A DNA stretch of 64,000 nucleotides from Halorubrum xinjiangense (GCF_900102375.1 NZ_FNBO01000006.1:1-64000), one strand, 5' to 3'; counted from the first letter of the stretch, positions 7,532 through 16,026 are shown. Numbers and translations are program-made. Notes: generated by a model from the letters alone, not told the origin.

Positions 7532-8686
7532 ATGACGACGAACGACGGCCACATCTCCACCACGCACATCGGTAGCCTGCCGCGACCCCCGGAACTGCTC
7601 GACCTGCTCACCCGCCGCCAGGACGGCGAGGCGGTCGACCCCGACGAGTGGGACGAGACGGTCGCGGACGCCACCCGCGACGTCGTCGACCGGCAGGTCG
7701 AGGTCGGCCTGGATTCGATCAACAACGGCGAGCAGTCCCGCGTCTCGTTCAACTGGTACGTCGCGGACCGGCTGAGCGGCATCGACGGCAAGCGGGAGAC
7801 CGAGCTGTGGGCCGACCTCCAGGAGTTCCCCTCCTACGCCGAGGAGACGTTCAAGACCGACGTGATCGACCTCTCGATGCACCCGGTCGTCACCGAGGCG
7901 ATCGAGTACACCGGCCGCGAGGAGGCGGAAGCAGAGATCGACGAGTTCACCGACGCGCTCGCGGCCGCGGACCGCGACGTCGACGACGCGTTCATGACCG
8001 CGGCGTCGCCGAGCGTCGTCACCGCCACGCACGTCGACGACCACTACGGCGACTACGAGGAGTACCTGTTCGCGGTCGCGGAGGCGATGAAGACCGAGTA
8101 CGAGCTCGTCGCCGACGCGGGCCTCACGCTCCAGATCGACGCCCCGGAGCTGCTGACGGTCGGCCACACCGCGGCGTACGCCGAGAAACCGCTGGCGGCC
8201 GCGAAGGACGCGACGCGGCTCCACGTCGAGGCGCTCAACGAGGCGCTCGCGAACGTGCCCGCCGAGCAGGTCCGGCTCCACACCTGCTGGGGCAGCTACG
8301 AGGGGCCCCACCACCTCGACACCGACCTCGCCGAGATGCTGCCTTTGATCTACGAGGCCGACATCACCGGGCTCAGCGTCGAGCAGGCGAACCCGCGCCA
8401 CCAGCACGAGTACCGCGCGTTCGCGGAGCACCCCGTTCCCGACGGCTGGACGCTCATGCCGGGGGTCGTCGACGTGAAGACGAACATCATCGACCACCCC
8501 GAGACGATCGCGGACCGCTTGGAGCGCGTCGCGGACGCGGTCGACGACGGGACCCCGCTCGTCGCCGCGCCCGACTGCGGCTTCGGCACGCAGGCCGGCC
8601 TCGGCATGGTCGACCCCGAGATCGCGTGGGCGAAGCTCGAAGCGCTCGTCGAGGGCGCGGAGATCGCGAGCGACCGACTCGCCTGA
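7532..8686 (+). CDS. Cobalamin-independent methionine synthase-like (MetE C-terminal family) protein
   Basis: The 384-residue protein is the stand-alone catalytic barrel of the MetE/UROD superfamily (YxjG-like). It opens T-T-H-I-G-S-L-P-R-P and carries the zinc-site residues His250 and Cys252 (L-H-T-C-W-G) and Cys349 (P-D-C-G-F-G-T), with acidic residues in L-S-V-E-Q-A-N. Homologues transfer a methyl group to homocysteine or act on coenzyme M-type thiols; archaeal short forms are thought to use a methylcorrinoid protein or unknown donor rather than folate (inference). No full-length MetE N-terminal domain is present. It is divergent from the RHH operon and shares its short promoter region. 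Confidence 0.88.
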   Translation: MTTNDGHISTTHIGSLPRPPELLDLLTRRQDGEAVDPDEWDETVADATRDVVDRQVEVGLDSINNGEQSRVSFNWYVADRLSGIDGKRETELWADLQEFPSYAEETFKTDVIDLSMHPVVTEAIEYTGREEAEAEIDEFTDALAAADRDVDDAFMTAASPSVVTATHVDDHYGDYEEYLFAVAEAMKTEYELVADAGLTLQIDAPELLTVGHTAAYAEKPLAAAKDATRLHVEALNEALANVPAEQVRLHTCWGSYEGPHHLDTDLAEMLPLIYEADITGLSVEQANPRHQHEYRAFAEHPVPDGWTLMPGVVDVKTNIIDHPETIADRLERVADAVDDGTPLVAAPDCGFGTQAGLGMVDPEIAWAKLEALVEGAEIASDRLA

Positions 8687-8793
8687 ACGGGCCGCGGGCG
8701 GCGCGGTACGGCGCGAGTCATGTGCCCGTCTGACGCGTTTCAAGCTAACGTTTATCACCCAAGCGTACGCCCGTTGGGTGAGGGTTCCCCGGG

Positions 8794-9870
8794 ATGTCCG
8801 CTCCAAGGAGTTCGATCGCCGTCGTCTTGGTCGCGAGTACGCGGGACCAAGCGGCGGAGTTCAAGACGTCTCTGGAGCGCGCCGACGACCGCCTCGTCGT
8901 TGAGTCGGTCGGGGCGGTCGACGCGGCCTTGGACATCCTCCGGGACTCGCCCGTCGACTGTCTGGTCGCGGTCGGGCGGCCCGCGGAGCCCACCGGCCTC
9001 CCCGCCGTCGAAGCGGTCCGCAACCACCACTCGTCCCTCCCGATCGTGTTCTGTCCCGTCGAGCCGCTCGACGCGTCGGCTGTGGCCGAGGCGTTCGAGG
9101 CAGGCGCCACCGACGTCGCCCGGACGCACGCCGACTCGGACCGAACCCCCGCTCTCGTCCACCGAATATCGAACGCCGTCGCGTCTGCCCGCGCTGTCGC
9201 GGAGGCTGAGCGACAGCGCGACCGCCTCGAGCGGCTCGTTCACGGGATCTCTCACGACCTTCGGAACCCGCTCAACGTCGCGCAGGGGCGGCTCGAACTG
9301 GCGCGGAACGAGAGCGACCCCGACCACGTCGACGCCGCGGCGTCCGCGGTCGACCGCACGCTCGAACTGATAAGCGACCTGTTGACGCTCGCGAAGCAGG
9401 GCGAGAAGCCGGGGGAGCTCGAACCAGTCGAGCTGTCCGCCCTCGCTGACGAGTGCTGGGCAAACGTCGCGAGCGGCGACGCGACGCTCGTCGTCGACAC
9501 CGACCGGCGGATCCTCGCGGACCGTGGGCGCCTGAAGCGCCTGCTGGAGAACCTGTTCCGAAATGCTGTCGACCACGGCGCCGATGACGTGACCGTCGTC
9601 GTCGGGGACATCTCGCCGATGTACACGACGACGCGCGCCGGCGCCGTCCTCCCGTCCGGCTTCTTCGTGGCGGACGACGGCCCGGGCATCCCCGCCGAGG
9701 AGCGCGAGCGCGTGTTCGAGGTGGGGTACACGACGGACGCGAACGGGACCGGGTTCGGCCTCAACATCGTCTCGGAGGTCGCCAGCGCCCACGGGTGGGA
9801 GATCGACGTCTCGGAGAGCTCGCGCGGCGGGGCCAGGTTCGAGATAACGGGCGTCGAGTACGACGACTGA
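8794..9870 (+). CDS. Sensor histidine kinase with pseudo-receiver N-terminal domain
   Basis: The 358-residue cytosolic kinase has an N-terminal receiver-like domain (about 5-120), a short coiled linker, and a kinase core: phospho-acceptor H-box H-G-I-S-H-D-L-R-N with His154, N-box L-L-E-N-L-F-R-N-A-V-D-H-G near residue 250, G1 A-D-D-G-P-G-I-P, and G2 G-T-G-F-G-L-N-I-V. In the receiver part the usual L-x-x-x-D-x-x-M-P phosphorylation strand reads C-L-V-A-V-G-R-P, so the acceptor Asp is absent. No transmembrane segment is seen, so the signal is probably intracellular. No response regulator is adjacent. Confidence 0.9.
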   Translation: MSAPRSSIAVVLVASTRDQAAEFKTSLERADDRLVVESVGAVDAALDILRDSPVDCLVAVGRPAEPTGLPAVEAVRNHHSSLPIVFCPVEPLDASAVAEAFEAGATDVARTHADSDRTPALVHRISNAVASARAVAEAERQRDRLERLVHGISHDLRNPLNVAQGRLELARNESDPDHVDAAASAVDRTLELISDLLTLAKQGEKPGELEPVELSALADECWANVASGDATLVVDTDRRILADRGRLKRLLENLFRNAVDHGADDVTVVVGDISPMYTTTRAGAVLPSGFFVADDGPGIPAEERERVFEVGYTTDANGTGFGLNIVSEVASAHGWEIDVSESSRGGARFEITGVEYDD

Positions 9871-9904
9871 CCGGACCGAGACCGGCGGCCGACCCTGCCG
9901 GGGG

Positions 9905-10354
9905 TCAGTCGGTCCAAGCGACGCGCTCGACGTACTCCACCGCCGCCGCGGGCGAATCGACGGCCTCGACGCCGTCGACGTCGTGCGTGTCGAGTCCCGC
10001 CACGGGGCGACCCTGCGCGAGCGCGAGGCCGATCTCCGAGAGCGTGCCGCCCGCGCCGTCGACCGCGACCGCGGCGTCGCCGTTCATGACGACGAGCGCG
10101 TTGCGCGCGTGGCCCATCCCGGTCGCGATCGGCACCGTGACGTGCGGGTTCGCGTCCCCGCGGTCGTCCGTCGGCAGGATCCCGATCGTCTCGCCGTCGG
10201 CAGCGCGGGCGCCGCGACAGACCGCCTCCATGACGCCGCCGAGGCCGCCGCAGACGACGGCGTGACCGCGCTCCGCGAGGCGCTCGCCGAGCGCTTCCGC
10301 GACCGCCGCCGTCTCCTCGTCGATCGAGCTGCCGCCGATGACGCTGATTCGCAT
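9905..10354 (-). CDS. LOG/TIGR00725-family Rossmann-fold protein
   Basis: The 149-residue protein has the lysine-decarboxylase-like (LOG) nucleotide-binding fold: M-R-I-S-V-I-G-G-S-S at the N terminus, C-G-G-L-G-G-V-M-E-A near residue 35, and G-G-A-G-G-T-L-S-E-I near residue 103, which corresponds to the P-G-G-x-G-T-x-x-E motif. Plant and bacterial LOG enzymes are cytokinin-nucleotide phosphoribohydrolases, but the shorter TIGR00725 branch has no assigned activity. Start at 10354 is set by similarity and by a TATA-like GGTTTTACC (about 10380-10386) roughly 28 bases upstream. Divergent from a HAD hydrolase gene. Confidence 0.85.
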   Translation of the reverse strand: MRISVIGGSSIDEETAAVAEALGERLAERGHAVVCGGLGGVMEAVCRGARAADGETIGILPTDDRGDANPHVTVPIATGMGHARNALVVMNGDAAVAVDGAGGTLSEIGLALAQGRPVAGLDTHDVDGVEAVDSPAAAVEYVERVAWTD

Positions 10355-10405
10355 GGCTCGCCCCACGCTCGGGCGGCAGGTAAAACCGACCGATAGGGAC
10401 TGATT

Positions 10406-10418
10406 GTTCTCGGAGAAC
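10406..10418. promoter_or_regulatory. Perfect palindrome between LOG and HAD genes
   Basis: GTTCTC-G-GAGAAC is a perfect 13-base palindrome located between two divergent starts, upstream of the TATA element of the LOG-family gene. It is a candidate operator for a dimeric regulator; no regulator is known. Confidence 0.35.
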
Positions 10419-10492
10419 GGCCGCAACACGTCGATTCTCGCCGTTGAGAGCGTCACTGAAACGCTTATCCCTGCCGGCCGTGAATGGGGGCT

Positions 10493-11149
10493 ATGACGTA
10501 CGATACCGTCGTGTTCGACAACGACGGTGTCCTCGTGGGCCGCACGCGCTTCGACGTGCTCCGGGATGCGACCCGGAACGCGTTCGAGGAGTGCGGCGTC
10601 GAGGAGCCCGATCCGGACGACGTAGAGCAGATGACCATCGGTGCGACACCCGGCAGCGTCGGCACCGTCTGTCAGACGTACGACCTCGATCCGGGGTCGT
10701 TCTGGCGGACGCGCGACGACGTGGTGTCGCGGGCCCAACAGCAGGAGGCCCGCGAGGGCCGCAAGACCCCGTACGACGACCTCGACGAGCTCCAGGACCT
10801 CGACGTCCAGATGGGGATCGTCTCGTCGAACCAGCAGGCGACCGTCGACTTCCTCGTCGACCACTTCGACGGCTTCGACCGCATGGGCGCCGCCTACGGC
10901 CGCGAGCCGACGATCCACTCGCTCCAGCTCCGCAAGCCGAACCCCCACTACATCGAGCAGGCGCTCGGCGACCTCGACGCGGGCAACGCCCTCTTCGTCG
11001 GCGACAACGAGTCGGACGTCCGCGCGGCCGAGAACGCGGGGATCGATTCGGCGTTCATCCGCCGCCCCCACCGCCGGGACTGGGAGCTGAACGTCTGGCC
11101 GACCTGGGAGATCGACCGGCTCTCCGACCTCCACGACATCGTGGAGTGA
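10493..11149 (+). CDS. HAD-superfamily hydrolase
   Basis: The 218-residue protein shows all HAD motifs: motif I D-N-D-G-V-L-V near residue 9, where D-x-D supplies the nucleophile and acid; motif II S-S-N (G-I-V-S-S-N-Q-Q); the Lys of motif III in R-K-P-N-P; and motif IV G-D-N-E-S-D. A helical cap lies between motifs I and II, as in phosphoglycolate-phosphatase-like (C1 cap) members. It is probably a small-metabolite phosphatase; the substrate is unknown. ATG at 10493 is preferred over the in-frame ATG at 10484 because the TATA-like GCTTATCC is centred about 27 bases upstream of it. Confidence 0.88.
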   Translation: MTYDTVVFDNDGVLVGRTRFDVLRDATRNAFEECGVEEPDPDDVEQMTIGATPGSVGTVCQTYDLDPGSFWRTRDDVVSRAQQQEAREGRKTPYDDLDELQDLDVQMGIVSSNQQATVDFLVDHFDGFDRMGAAYGREPTIHSLQLRKPNPHYIEQALGDLDAGNALFVGDNESDVRAAENAGIDSAFIRRPHRRDWELNVWPTWEIDRLSDLHDIVE

Positions 11150-11261
11150 GGCCGGCTCGTCCCCGTCCGCGCGCCGTCCGGCAGCGACGCGTCGGCGGCG
11201 CCGACTGCGGCCCGCTGCCGGCGATGAAGCGTTTAAATCGCATGGCGCGTAACTCGCTCTC

Positions 11262-13655
11262 GTGACCGACTCGCCCCCGTGGGCCGACCTCTTCGGCCAC
11301 CCCGAACCCTACCCCGAGCAGGCCGACGGCATCGACGCAGCCGTCGACGCCGCCGAGGACGGCGGCTTTCTCGCCCTCGAGGGCGCCTGTGGGACGGGAA
11401 AGACGATGCTCGCGCTCACCGCCGGGCTCGACCGCGTCCGCGACCCCGACTCCGACTTCGAGCGCGTCTTCGTCCTCACCAGCGTCAAACAGCAGTTGCG
11501 CCAGTTTGAGACGGACCTCCGGGCGATAAACGACGACCTCCCCGACGGCTACGACCCCGTCTCCGGGCTCACGCTCGTCGGGAAGGCGGACGTCTGCCCG
11601 TACGCGCGAGAGAACCGCGGCGGGATCGATCCCGAGAACGTGTACGAGCGCTGCGAGGGGCTCCGCGAGCGCACCCGGAACCTCGTCGGCGACGGCGGCG
11701 CGACGACGACCTCGAACCTCGTGAGCGAGGCGCGGAGCCAGCAGGTCGGGCTCATGGACTCCGGCTCGGCGGGACCCGCCGGCGCGGCCGCCGGCGACGG
11801 CTCGTCCGCCGACGGCTCCGGCGCCGCCGACTACCTCAGCGTCGACGGCGAGCCCACGCCGTACCGGCCGGACACCGAGGCGTACGACGACGTCGAGTTC
11901 TGCCCGTTCTACGCCGGCTTCCTCGACGACCTGCCGGAGGACGGCGACCCCGCGGAGGCGGTCCCGTTCGACGTGACCGAGCTCGGCCACGTCGACGCCG
12001 ACGAGCTCGTCCGGCTCGCGGCGGGCCACGGCTCGTGTCCCCACTCGATCATGGGCGCGCTCGTGCCGGAGGTCGAGGTCGTCATCGGCAACTACTACCA
12101 CGCGTTTGACCCCGTGACCACCGGGACCTTCACCGGCGCGCTGCTGGACGACTCCACGTTCGTGGTCTGCGACGAGGCGCACATGCTCGAACCGCGCGTT
12201 CGGGACCTCGTGAGCGACGCGGTCGCGGACGCGAGCCTCCGCGACGCCGAGAACGAGCTCACCCGCGTCGTCCAACCGCTCTCGTTCGAGTCGGCGGGCG
12301 CGGAGTCCGACGACGCCGCGCTCGTCCGCGGCGAACTGGAGGACGCCGACGTGACGATCGAGGAGATCGAGGCGGTCCGGGAGTTCTACGCCGACCTCCG
12401 CGGCGAACTCGACCGGCGCGTCACCGCGTACCTCGACCGCGAGCGCCCGGACTGGCGGGCGTCGATGCGCGAGCTCGACGATACGGAGATCCCGCTGCGC
12501 GACCCGGAGGAGCCGGGCGAAGACGAGATCACCGACTGGGCGGACGGCGAGGGGTACGGCGAGCGCGTCTGGGCGCGCGCCGAGCAGGTCGGCGCGGTCG
12601 TCAAGCGCGTCCTCGACTCGCTGGAAGAGGAGGACAAGCAGCGCGCGGCGCCCGGCGTCGGCCGCACCCTCAACGCTTGGTACCGCGAGGGCCACACCGA
12701 CTTCTTCCGGGCGATCGAGCTCGAACGCACGTTCGACGAGACGGAGCCCCCGGACTCGTGGCGGCGGGCGTACAACGCGCGCCTCGCGCTCCACAACTGC
12801 CTGCCGAGCGAGCCGATCGGGGACCGCCTCGCCGACTTCGGCGGCGGCGTCCTCATGAGCGCGACGCTGGAGCCGATGGACCTGTTCCGGGAGGTGACCG
12901 GGCTCGACCACCTGGCGGAGCGCGGCCGTCCGGTCGTCGAACGGACGTACGGCCTCTCCTTCCCCGCGGCGAACCGCGCGAGCCTCGCGGTCGACGCGCC
13001 GAAGTTCACCCACCAGAACCGCGGCGCGCCGGGCGAGGAGAACCCGACGCGGCTCGCGCACATCGACGCGACGGCTGCGGTCGCGCGCCGCGACGGGAAC
13101 GTCCTCGTCGGGACTCCGAGCTACGCGGAGGCGACGTGGATGGCGGAGTCGCTCGCCGACCGACTCGACAAGCCGGTCCTGCTCGACGAGTCGTCGGGCG
13201 ACCGCGAGACGGAGTCGCTGAAGGACGACTTCTTCGCCGGCGACGGCAAGGTGTTGGTGACGAGCCTCCGCGGCACGCTCACGGAGGGCGTCGACTACCG
13301 CGGCGACCGGCTCTCCGCGGCCGTCGTCTGCGGCGTTCCGATCATCAACACGGCGCGGCCGCAGACCCGCGCGGTGATCACCGCCTACGACCGCCGGTTC
13401 GAGTCGGGCTTCGAGACGGCGCTCACCGTCCCGGCAGTGCGGAAGGCCCGACAGGCGGTCGGCCGCGTCATCCGCGGGCCGGACGAGCGCGGCGTCCGCG
13501 TCCTGCTCGACGCCCGGTACGCCCGCGACTCCTGGAACGGCGTCAGGGAGTACCTACCCGAACACGAGCGGGAGGAGTATCAGCCGGTCAGCCCGGACAT
13601 GTTGGAGGTCGCGCTCGACCGGTTCGAGTCGCGGCGCCCCGCGACGAGCGAGTGA
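11262..13655 (+). CDS. XPD/Rad3-related (DinG-like) Fe-S DNA helicase
   Basis: The 797-residue superfamily 2 helicase has Walker A G-A-C-G-T-G-K-T near residues 40-47, an Fe-S domain with four candidate ligands Cys111, Cys131, Cys214 and Cys259, and D-E-A-H at 304-307. The C-terminal RecA lobe carries L-M-S-A-T-L-E-P, S-L-R-G-T-L-T-E-G-V-D-Y and the arginine-finger motif Q-A-V-G-R-V-I-R-G. It should unwind DNA 5' to 3' in repair. A halophile-type Gly/Ala/Ser-rich insertion of about 45 residues (around 165-195) sits between the second and third cysteines. GTG at 11262 lies about 27 bases after GTTTAAAT (11231-11238), giving a leaderless start. Confidence 0.93.
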   Translation: MTDSPPWADLFGHPEPYPEQADGIDAAVDAAEDGGFLALEGACGTGKTMLALTAGLDRVRDPDSDFERVFVLTSVKQQLRQFETDLRAINDDLPDGYDPVSGLTLVGKADVCPYARENRGGIDPENVYERCEGLRERTRNLVGDGGATTTSNLVSEARSQQVGLMDSGSAGPAGAAAGDGSSADGSGAADYLSVDGEPTPYRPDTEAYDDVEFCPFYAGFLDDLPEDGDPAEAVPFDVTELGHVDADELVRLAAGHGSCPHSIMGALVPEVEVVIGNYYHAFDPVTTGTFTGALLDDSTFVVCDEAHMLEPRVRDLVSDAVADASLRDAENELTRVVQPLSFESAGAESDDAALVRGELEDADVTIEEIEAVREFYADLRGELDRRVTAYLDRERPDWRASMRELDDTEIPLRDPEEPGEDEITDWADGEGYGERVWARAEQVGAVVKRVLDSLEEEDKQRAAPGVGRTLNAWYREGHTDFFRAIELERTFDETEPPDSWRRAYNARLALHNCLPSEPIGDRLADFGGGVLMSATLEPMDLFREVTGLDHLAERGRPVVERTYGLSFPAANRASLAVDAPKFTHQNRGAPGEENPTRLAHIDATAAVARRDGNVLVGTPSYAEATWMAESLADRLDKPVLLDESSGDRETESLKDDFFAGDGKVLVTSLRGTLTEGVDYRGDRLSAAVVCGVPIINTARPQTRAVITAYDRRFESGFETALTVPAVRKARQAVGRVIRGPDERGVRVLLDARYARDSWNGVREYLPEHEREEYQPVSPDMLEVALDRFESRRPATSE

Positions 13656-13741
13656 GGACGGCCGCGTTTCGCGCCGCCTAACGACTCGTTACCCGGGAGC
13701 AAGCGGTTCGTAACTATGCCGTCGGAAGGGGTGTCGAGCGC

Positions 13742-13894
13742 ATGGACGCCGCCACACGCAGCGAACGGTACCACCTCGTCTGCCGCGACTGCTCCCTCGA
13801 ACGCCTGTGTGACGTTCCCGAGGACGCGGAGGGAATCAGCCGCGACCACGCGGTCGAGACCGGACACCGCGTCGCGGTCGAGCGGGTCGAGTGA
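13742..13894 (+). CDS. 50-residue protein with a Cys-x2-Cys knuckle
   Basis: A short ORF encodes 50 residues beginning M-D-A-A-T-R-S-E-R-Y-H-L-V-C-R-D-C, with a third Cys at residue 23 and a His-containing C-terminal half (D-H-A-V-E-T-G-H-R-V). The strong GC3 bias and the zinc-knuckle look resemble the many short zinc-finger proteins of haloarchaea, and a helix ending in His after a CxxC turn could complete a metal site. A TATA-like GTTCGTAACTA lies about 35 bases upstream. No family name can be assigned. It follows the helicase by 86 bases on the same strand. Confidence 0.65.
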   Translation: MDAATRSERYHLVCRDCSLERLCDVPEDAEGISRDHAVETGHRVAVERVE

Positions 13895-13954
13895 CAGAGC
13901 GACGGGGCGGAGCGACGTGACGGTGCGGCGAGCGCCTCCGGCGACGGGGCTCGC

Positions 13955-15130
13955 TCAGACGACGTTGGAATCGATGTCACGCGGGAAGTTGGTGAGTCGT
14001 TCCGTTCCCGACTCGGTGATCGCGACCGTGTCGGAGTGGCGGTAGCCGTACTCGTCGGTGTAGAGGCCGGGTTCTATCGTGTACACGTGACCGGGCGCCA
14101 TCACGGCGTCGTCGCCGTCGTAGCGCTCGCCCCAGCCGCGGTCGATGTACGGCGGCTCGTGGGCGCCGAGACCGATGTTGTGGCCGACGTGGTGTTGCGC
14201 GAGGTCGGTCACCCCCTGCTCCTCGAAGTACTCCCAGACGACCTCGTCGACCTCGGCGACCCGGACGCCCGGGCCCAAGGCGTCGATCGCGAGCGTCTGC
14301 GCCTCCAGCATGAGCTCGAAGTAGTGCTCCTGCTCGTCGGAGTAGTCGCCGACGAACATCGTCCGTTCCAGCTCGGAGCGGTAGCCGTCGACGTTGGCGG
14401 TCGCGCCGGTGACGAGCACGTCGCCCTCGGAGAGCCGCTCGTTCGGGGTGTGGCCGTGCGGCAGCGCGGTCTCCTCGCCGGAGATGTAGCCGGCGTGGAC
14501 CGGGCCGTCGCCGCGGACGCGGACGCTGTAGGCGTCCCCGAGCGCGTCGAGCATGGCGCGGGAGGCCTCGGTCGACGCGCGCTGCGAGACGGTCGCCGGG
14601 TGCGCGCCCGGCTCGGAGAAGTCGGCGAGGTAGCGGTGGCCGAGGTTCGCCCACTTCGCCGACTCGCGGATCAGGTCGACCTCGGCGTCGGACTTCGCCC
14701 AGCGCATCCGGTCGACCCACGACTGCGTCTCGACGTCGAGGGACTCGGAGAACGCCGGACCTTCGTACCCCATTACGCCAGGCGGCCCGTCCACGTCGGC
14801 CGCGATCGCGTCGACGCCGAGGCCGTCGAGCATCTCGACGGCGACCGAGACGGGCTCGCCGCCTGGGTAGTCGAAGTAGTGATGGACGGCGTCGATCCGC
14901 GGATTCGGCTCGACGCGCTCGACCTCCAGTCTCGGCACCGTGACCTCGACGCGGTCGTCGGTGACCGCGAGGACGACGGGCCGCTCCGTCTGGATGTGGT
15001 GGAAGCCGGTGAGGTACTCTATCGCCGTCGCGCCGACCCACGTCGCGGCGTCGGCGTCGGTGTCGGCGAGTCGGTCTCGGACGGCAGCGAGCCGGTCGTC
15101 GAAGGCCGACTCGGGGAGTCGCGTGGCCAT
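13955..15130 (-). CDS. M24-fold (creatinase/aminopeptidase P-like) protein with altered metal site
   Basis: The 391-residue protein has the two-domain layout of Xaa-Pro peptidases and creatinases: an N-terminal creatinase-type domain (to about 150) and a pita-bread domain. H-H-V-G-H-N-I-G (His ligand region) and Y-T-I-E-P-G (Glu) are conserved, but where peptidases have I-D-x-G and S-D-x-T-R-T this protein has V-T-G-A-T and S-E-L-E-R-T, and the usual R-I-E-D reads R-H-S-D. Three of the five dinuclear metal ligands are therefore changed, as in metal-free creatinase-type hydrolases. I infer a non-peptidase hydrolase or a pseudo-peptidase. The TATA-like GTTTATCC lies 25-30 bases before the ATG. 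Confidence 0.85.
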   Translation of the reverse strand: MATRLPESAFDDRLAAVRDRLADTDADAATWVGATAIEYLTGFHHIQTERPVVLAVTDDRVEVTVPRLEVERVEPNPRIDAVHHYFDYPGGEPVSVAVEMLDGLGVDAIAADVDGPPGVMGYEGPAFSESLDVETQSWVDRMRWAKSDAEVDLIRESAKWANLGHRYLADFSEPGAHPATVSQRASTEASRAMLDALGDAYSVRVRGDGPVHAGYISGEETALPHGHTPNERLSEGDVLVTGATANVDGYRSELERTMFVGDYSDEQEHYFELMLEAQTLAIDALGPGVRVAEVDEVVWEYFEEQGVTDLAQHHVGHNIGLGAHEPPYIDRGWGERYDGDDAVMAPGHVYTIEPGLYTDEYGYRHSDTVAITESGTERLTNFPRDIDSNVV

Positions 15131-15218
15131 GGCTCAGGATACGCGAACGCGCGGATAAACGGTCGGGTAGCGGAACGCCGGAGATGGGGCGCAACGAGGC
15201 GGCCCCCGTCGCGACCGC

Positions 15219-15830
15219 TCAGTTCTCGCGGCGGGCGAACGCGAGGTTGCCGGAGACGTTCTTGATGTAGGCGGTCACGGTCTCACCCTCCTGTGCGCCG
15301 GGGACGAAGATGGTGTACTCGCCGCGCTCGGCGACGCCGTCGCCCTTGCGGCCGGTGCCGACGATCTCGAGTTCGTAGGTGTTGCCCGACTCGACGGCGT
15401 CCTCCTGCCGCTGGGTGTTGGAGGTGTTCTGCTTCGCGACCGGGCGGAACGCACCGCAGGCCTCACAGCGGAGCATCGGCGTCCGGTTCTCGGTCTCCAG
15501 TCGCGTGTCGGGGAGGCCGCACTCCGAGCAGGTGACGAACGACTCGATGTACGAGTCGATCGCGGCCTGGAAGTCGCGCTCGCGGAAGTTCCCGCTGTAG
15601 CGGGCGCGGCCGTCCTCGTACTGGCCCGCGGTCCCGAGCTCCTGCTGGATCTTCGAGTGGACGTGCTCGGGGTCGCGGCTCAGGGCGTCGGCGATTCCGG
15701 AGAGGTTCGTCAGACGGGTGAACGCCCCGTCCTTCTGTGTTTCGGGGTCCGGAACGGACAGCCGCTCGTCCGAGCCGCCCAGATCCGGTACCTCCTCCAT
15801 CGCGCGGTCGAGGCTCGATTCGTAATCCAT
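15219..15830 (-). CDS. eif2b: Translation initiation factor aIF2 subunit beta with C-terminal TRAM domain
   Basis: The 203-residue protein is archaeal IF2 beta: an N-terminal helix that docks on the gamma subunit, a central alpha-beta domain (about 25-95: S-G-N-F-R-E-R-D-F) and a C4 zinc ribbon C-S-E-C ... C-E-A-C beginning at residue 100. Residues about 140-203 form a TRAM-type beta barrel (L-E-I-V-G-T-G-R-K-G-D-G-V-A, then F-V-P-G-A-Q-E-G-E-T-V), an RNA-binding extension found in haloarchaeal versions. aIF2 delivers Met-tRNAi to the small subunit, and the initiator tRNA gene itself lies 121 bases upstream on the same strand. Confidence 0.96.
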   Translation of the reverse strand: MDYESSLDRAMEEVPDLGGSDERLSVPDPETQKDGAFTRLTNLSGIADALSRDPEHVHSKIQQELGTAGQYEDGRARYSGNFRERDFQAAIDSYIESFVTCSECGLPDTRLETENRTPMLRCEACGAFRPVAKQNTSNTQRQEDAVESGNTYELEIVGTGRKGDGVAERGEYTIFVPGAQEGETVTAYIKNVSGNLAFARREN

Positions 15831-15951
15831 ACGCGAGGAAACGACAGCGCGACGGAAATCGCTTCCGGGTTCGGTGGCAGCGGCTCCGCAACACGGAGAC
15901 GGTGGTAGGAGGGTAGCAGTCGGTCAGGAGTCGGTCGGCTTCGACAAAAGA

Positions 15952-16026
15952 TAGCGGGAGGTAGATTTGAACTACCGATCTCCGGGTTATGAGCCCGGCG
16001 GAATCTCCTGGCTATCCCATCCCGCT
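15952..16026 (-). tRNA. Initiator tRNA-Met (CAT), intron-less
   Basis: The minus strand folds into a complete cloverleaf: acceptor AGCGGGA/TCCCGCT with discriminator A, anticodon arm with loop CTCATAA, and T arm GGTAG-TTCAAAT-CTACC. The A1:U72 pair and the three consecutive G:C pairs flanking the anticodon loop (GGG/CCC) are archaeal initiator hallmarks. The haloarchaeal elongator tRNA-Met usually carries an intron, and none is present here. CCA is not encoded. A TATA-like CCCTTAAC (16051-16058) lies about 28 bases upstream, and a T-rich stretch (TCTTTT on the minus strand) follows the 3' end as probable terminator. Confidence 0.96.

Noticed and set aside
11055-13061. A 668-codon open frame antisense to the XPD-like helicase
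   Set aside because: It is Arg/Val/Ala/Asp-rich, lacks any domain, and mirrors the strong GC3 bias of the real helicase; long antisense frames are expected in this genome.
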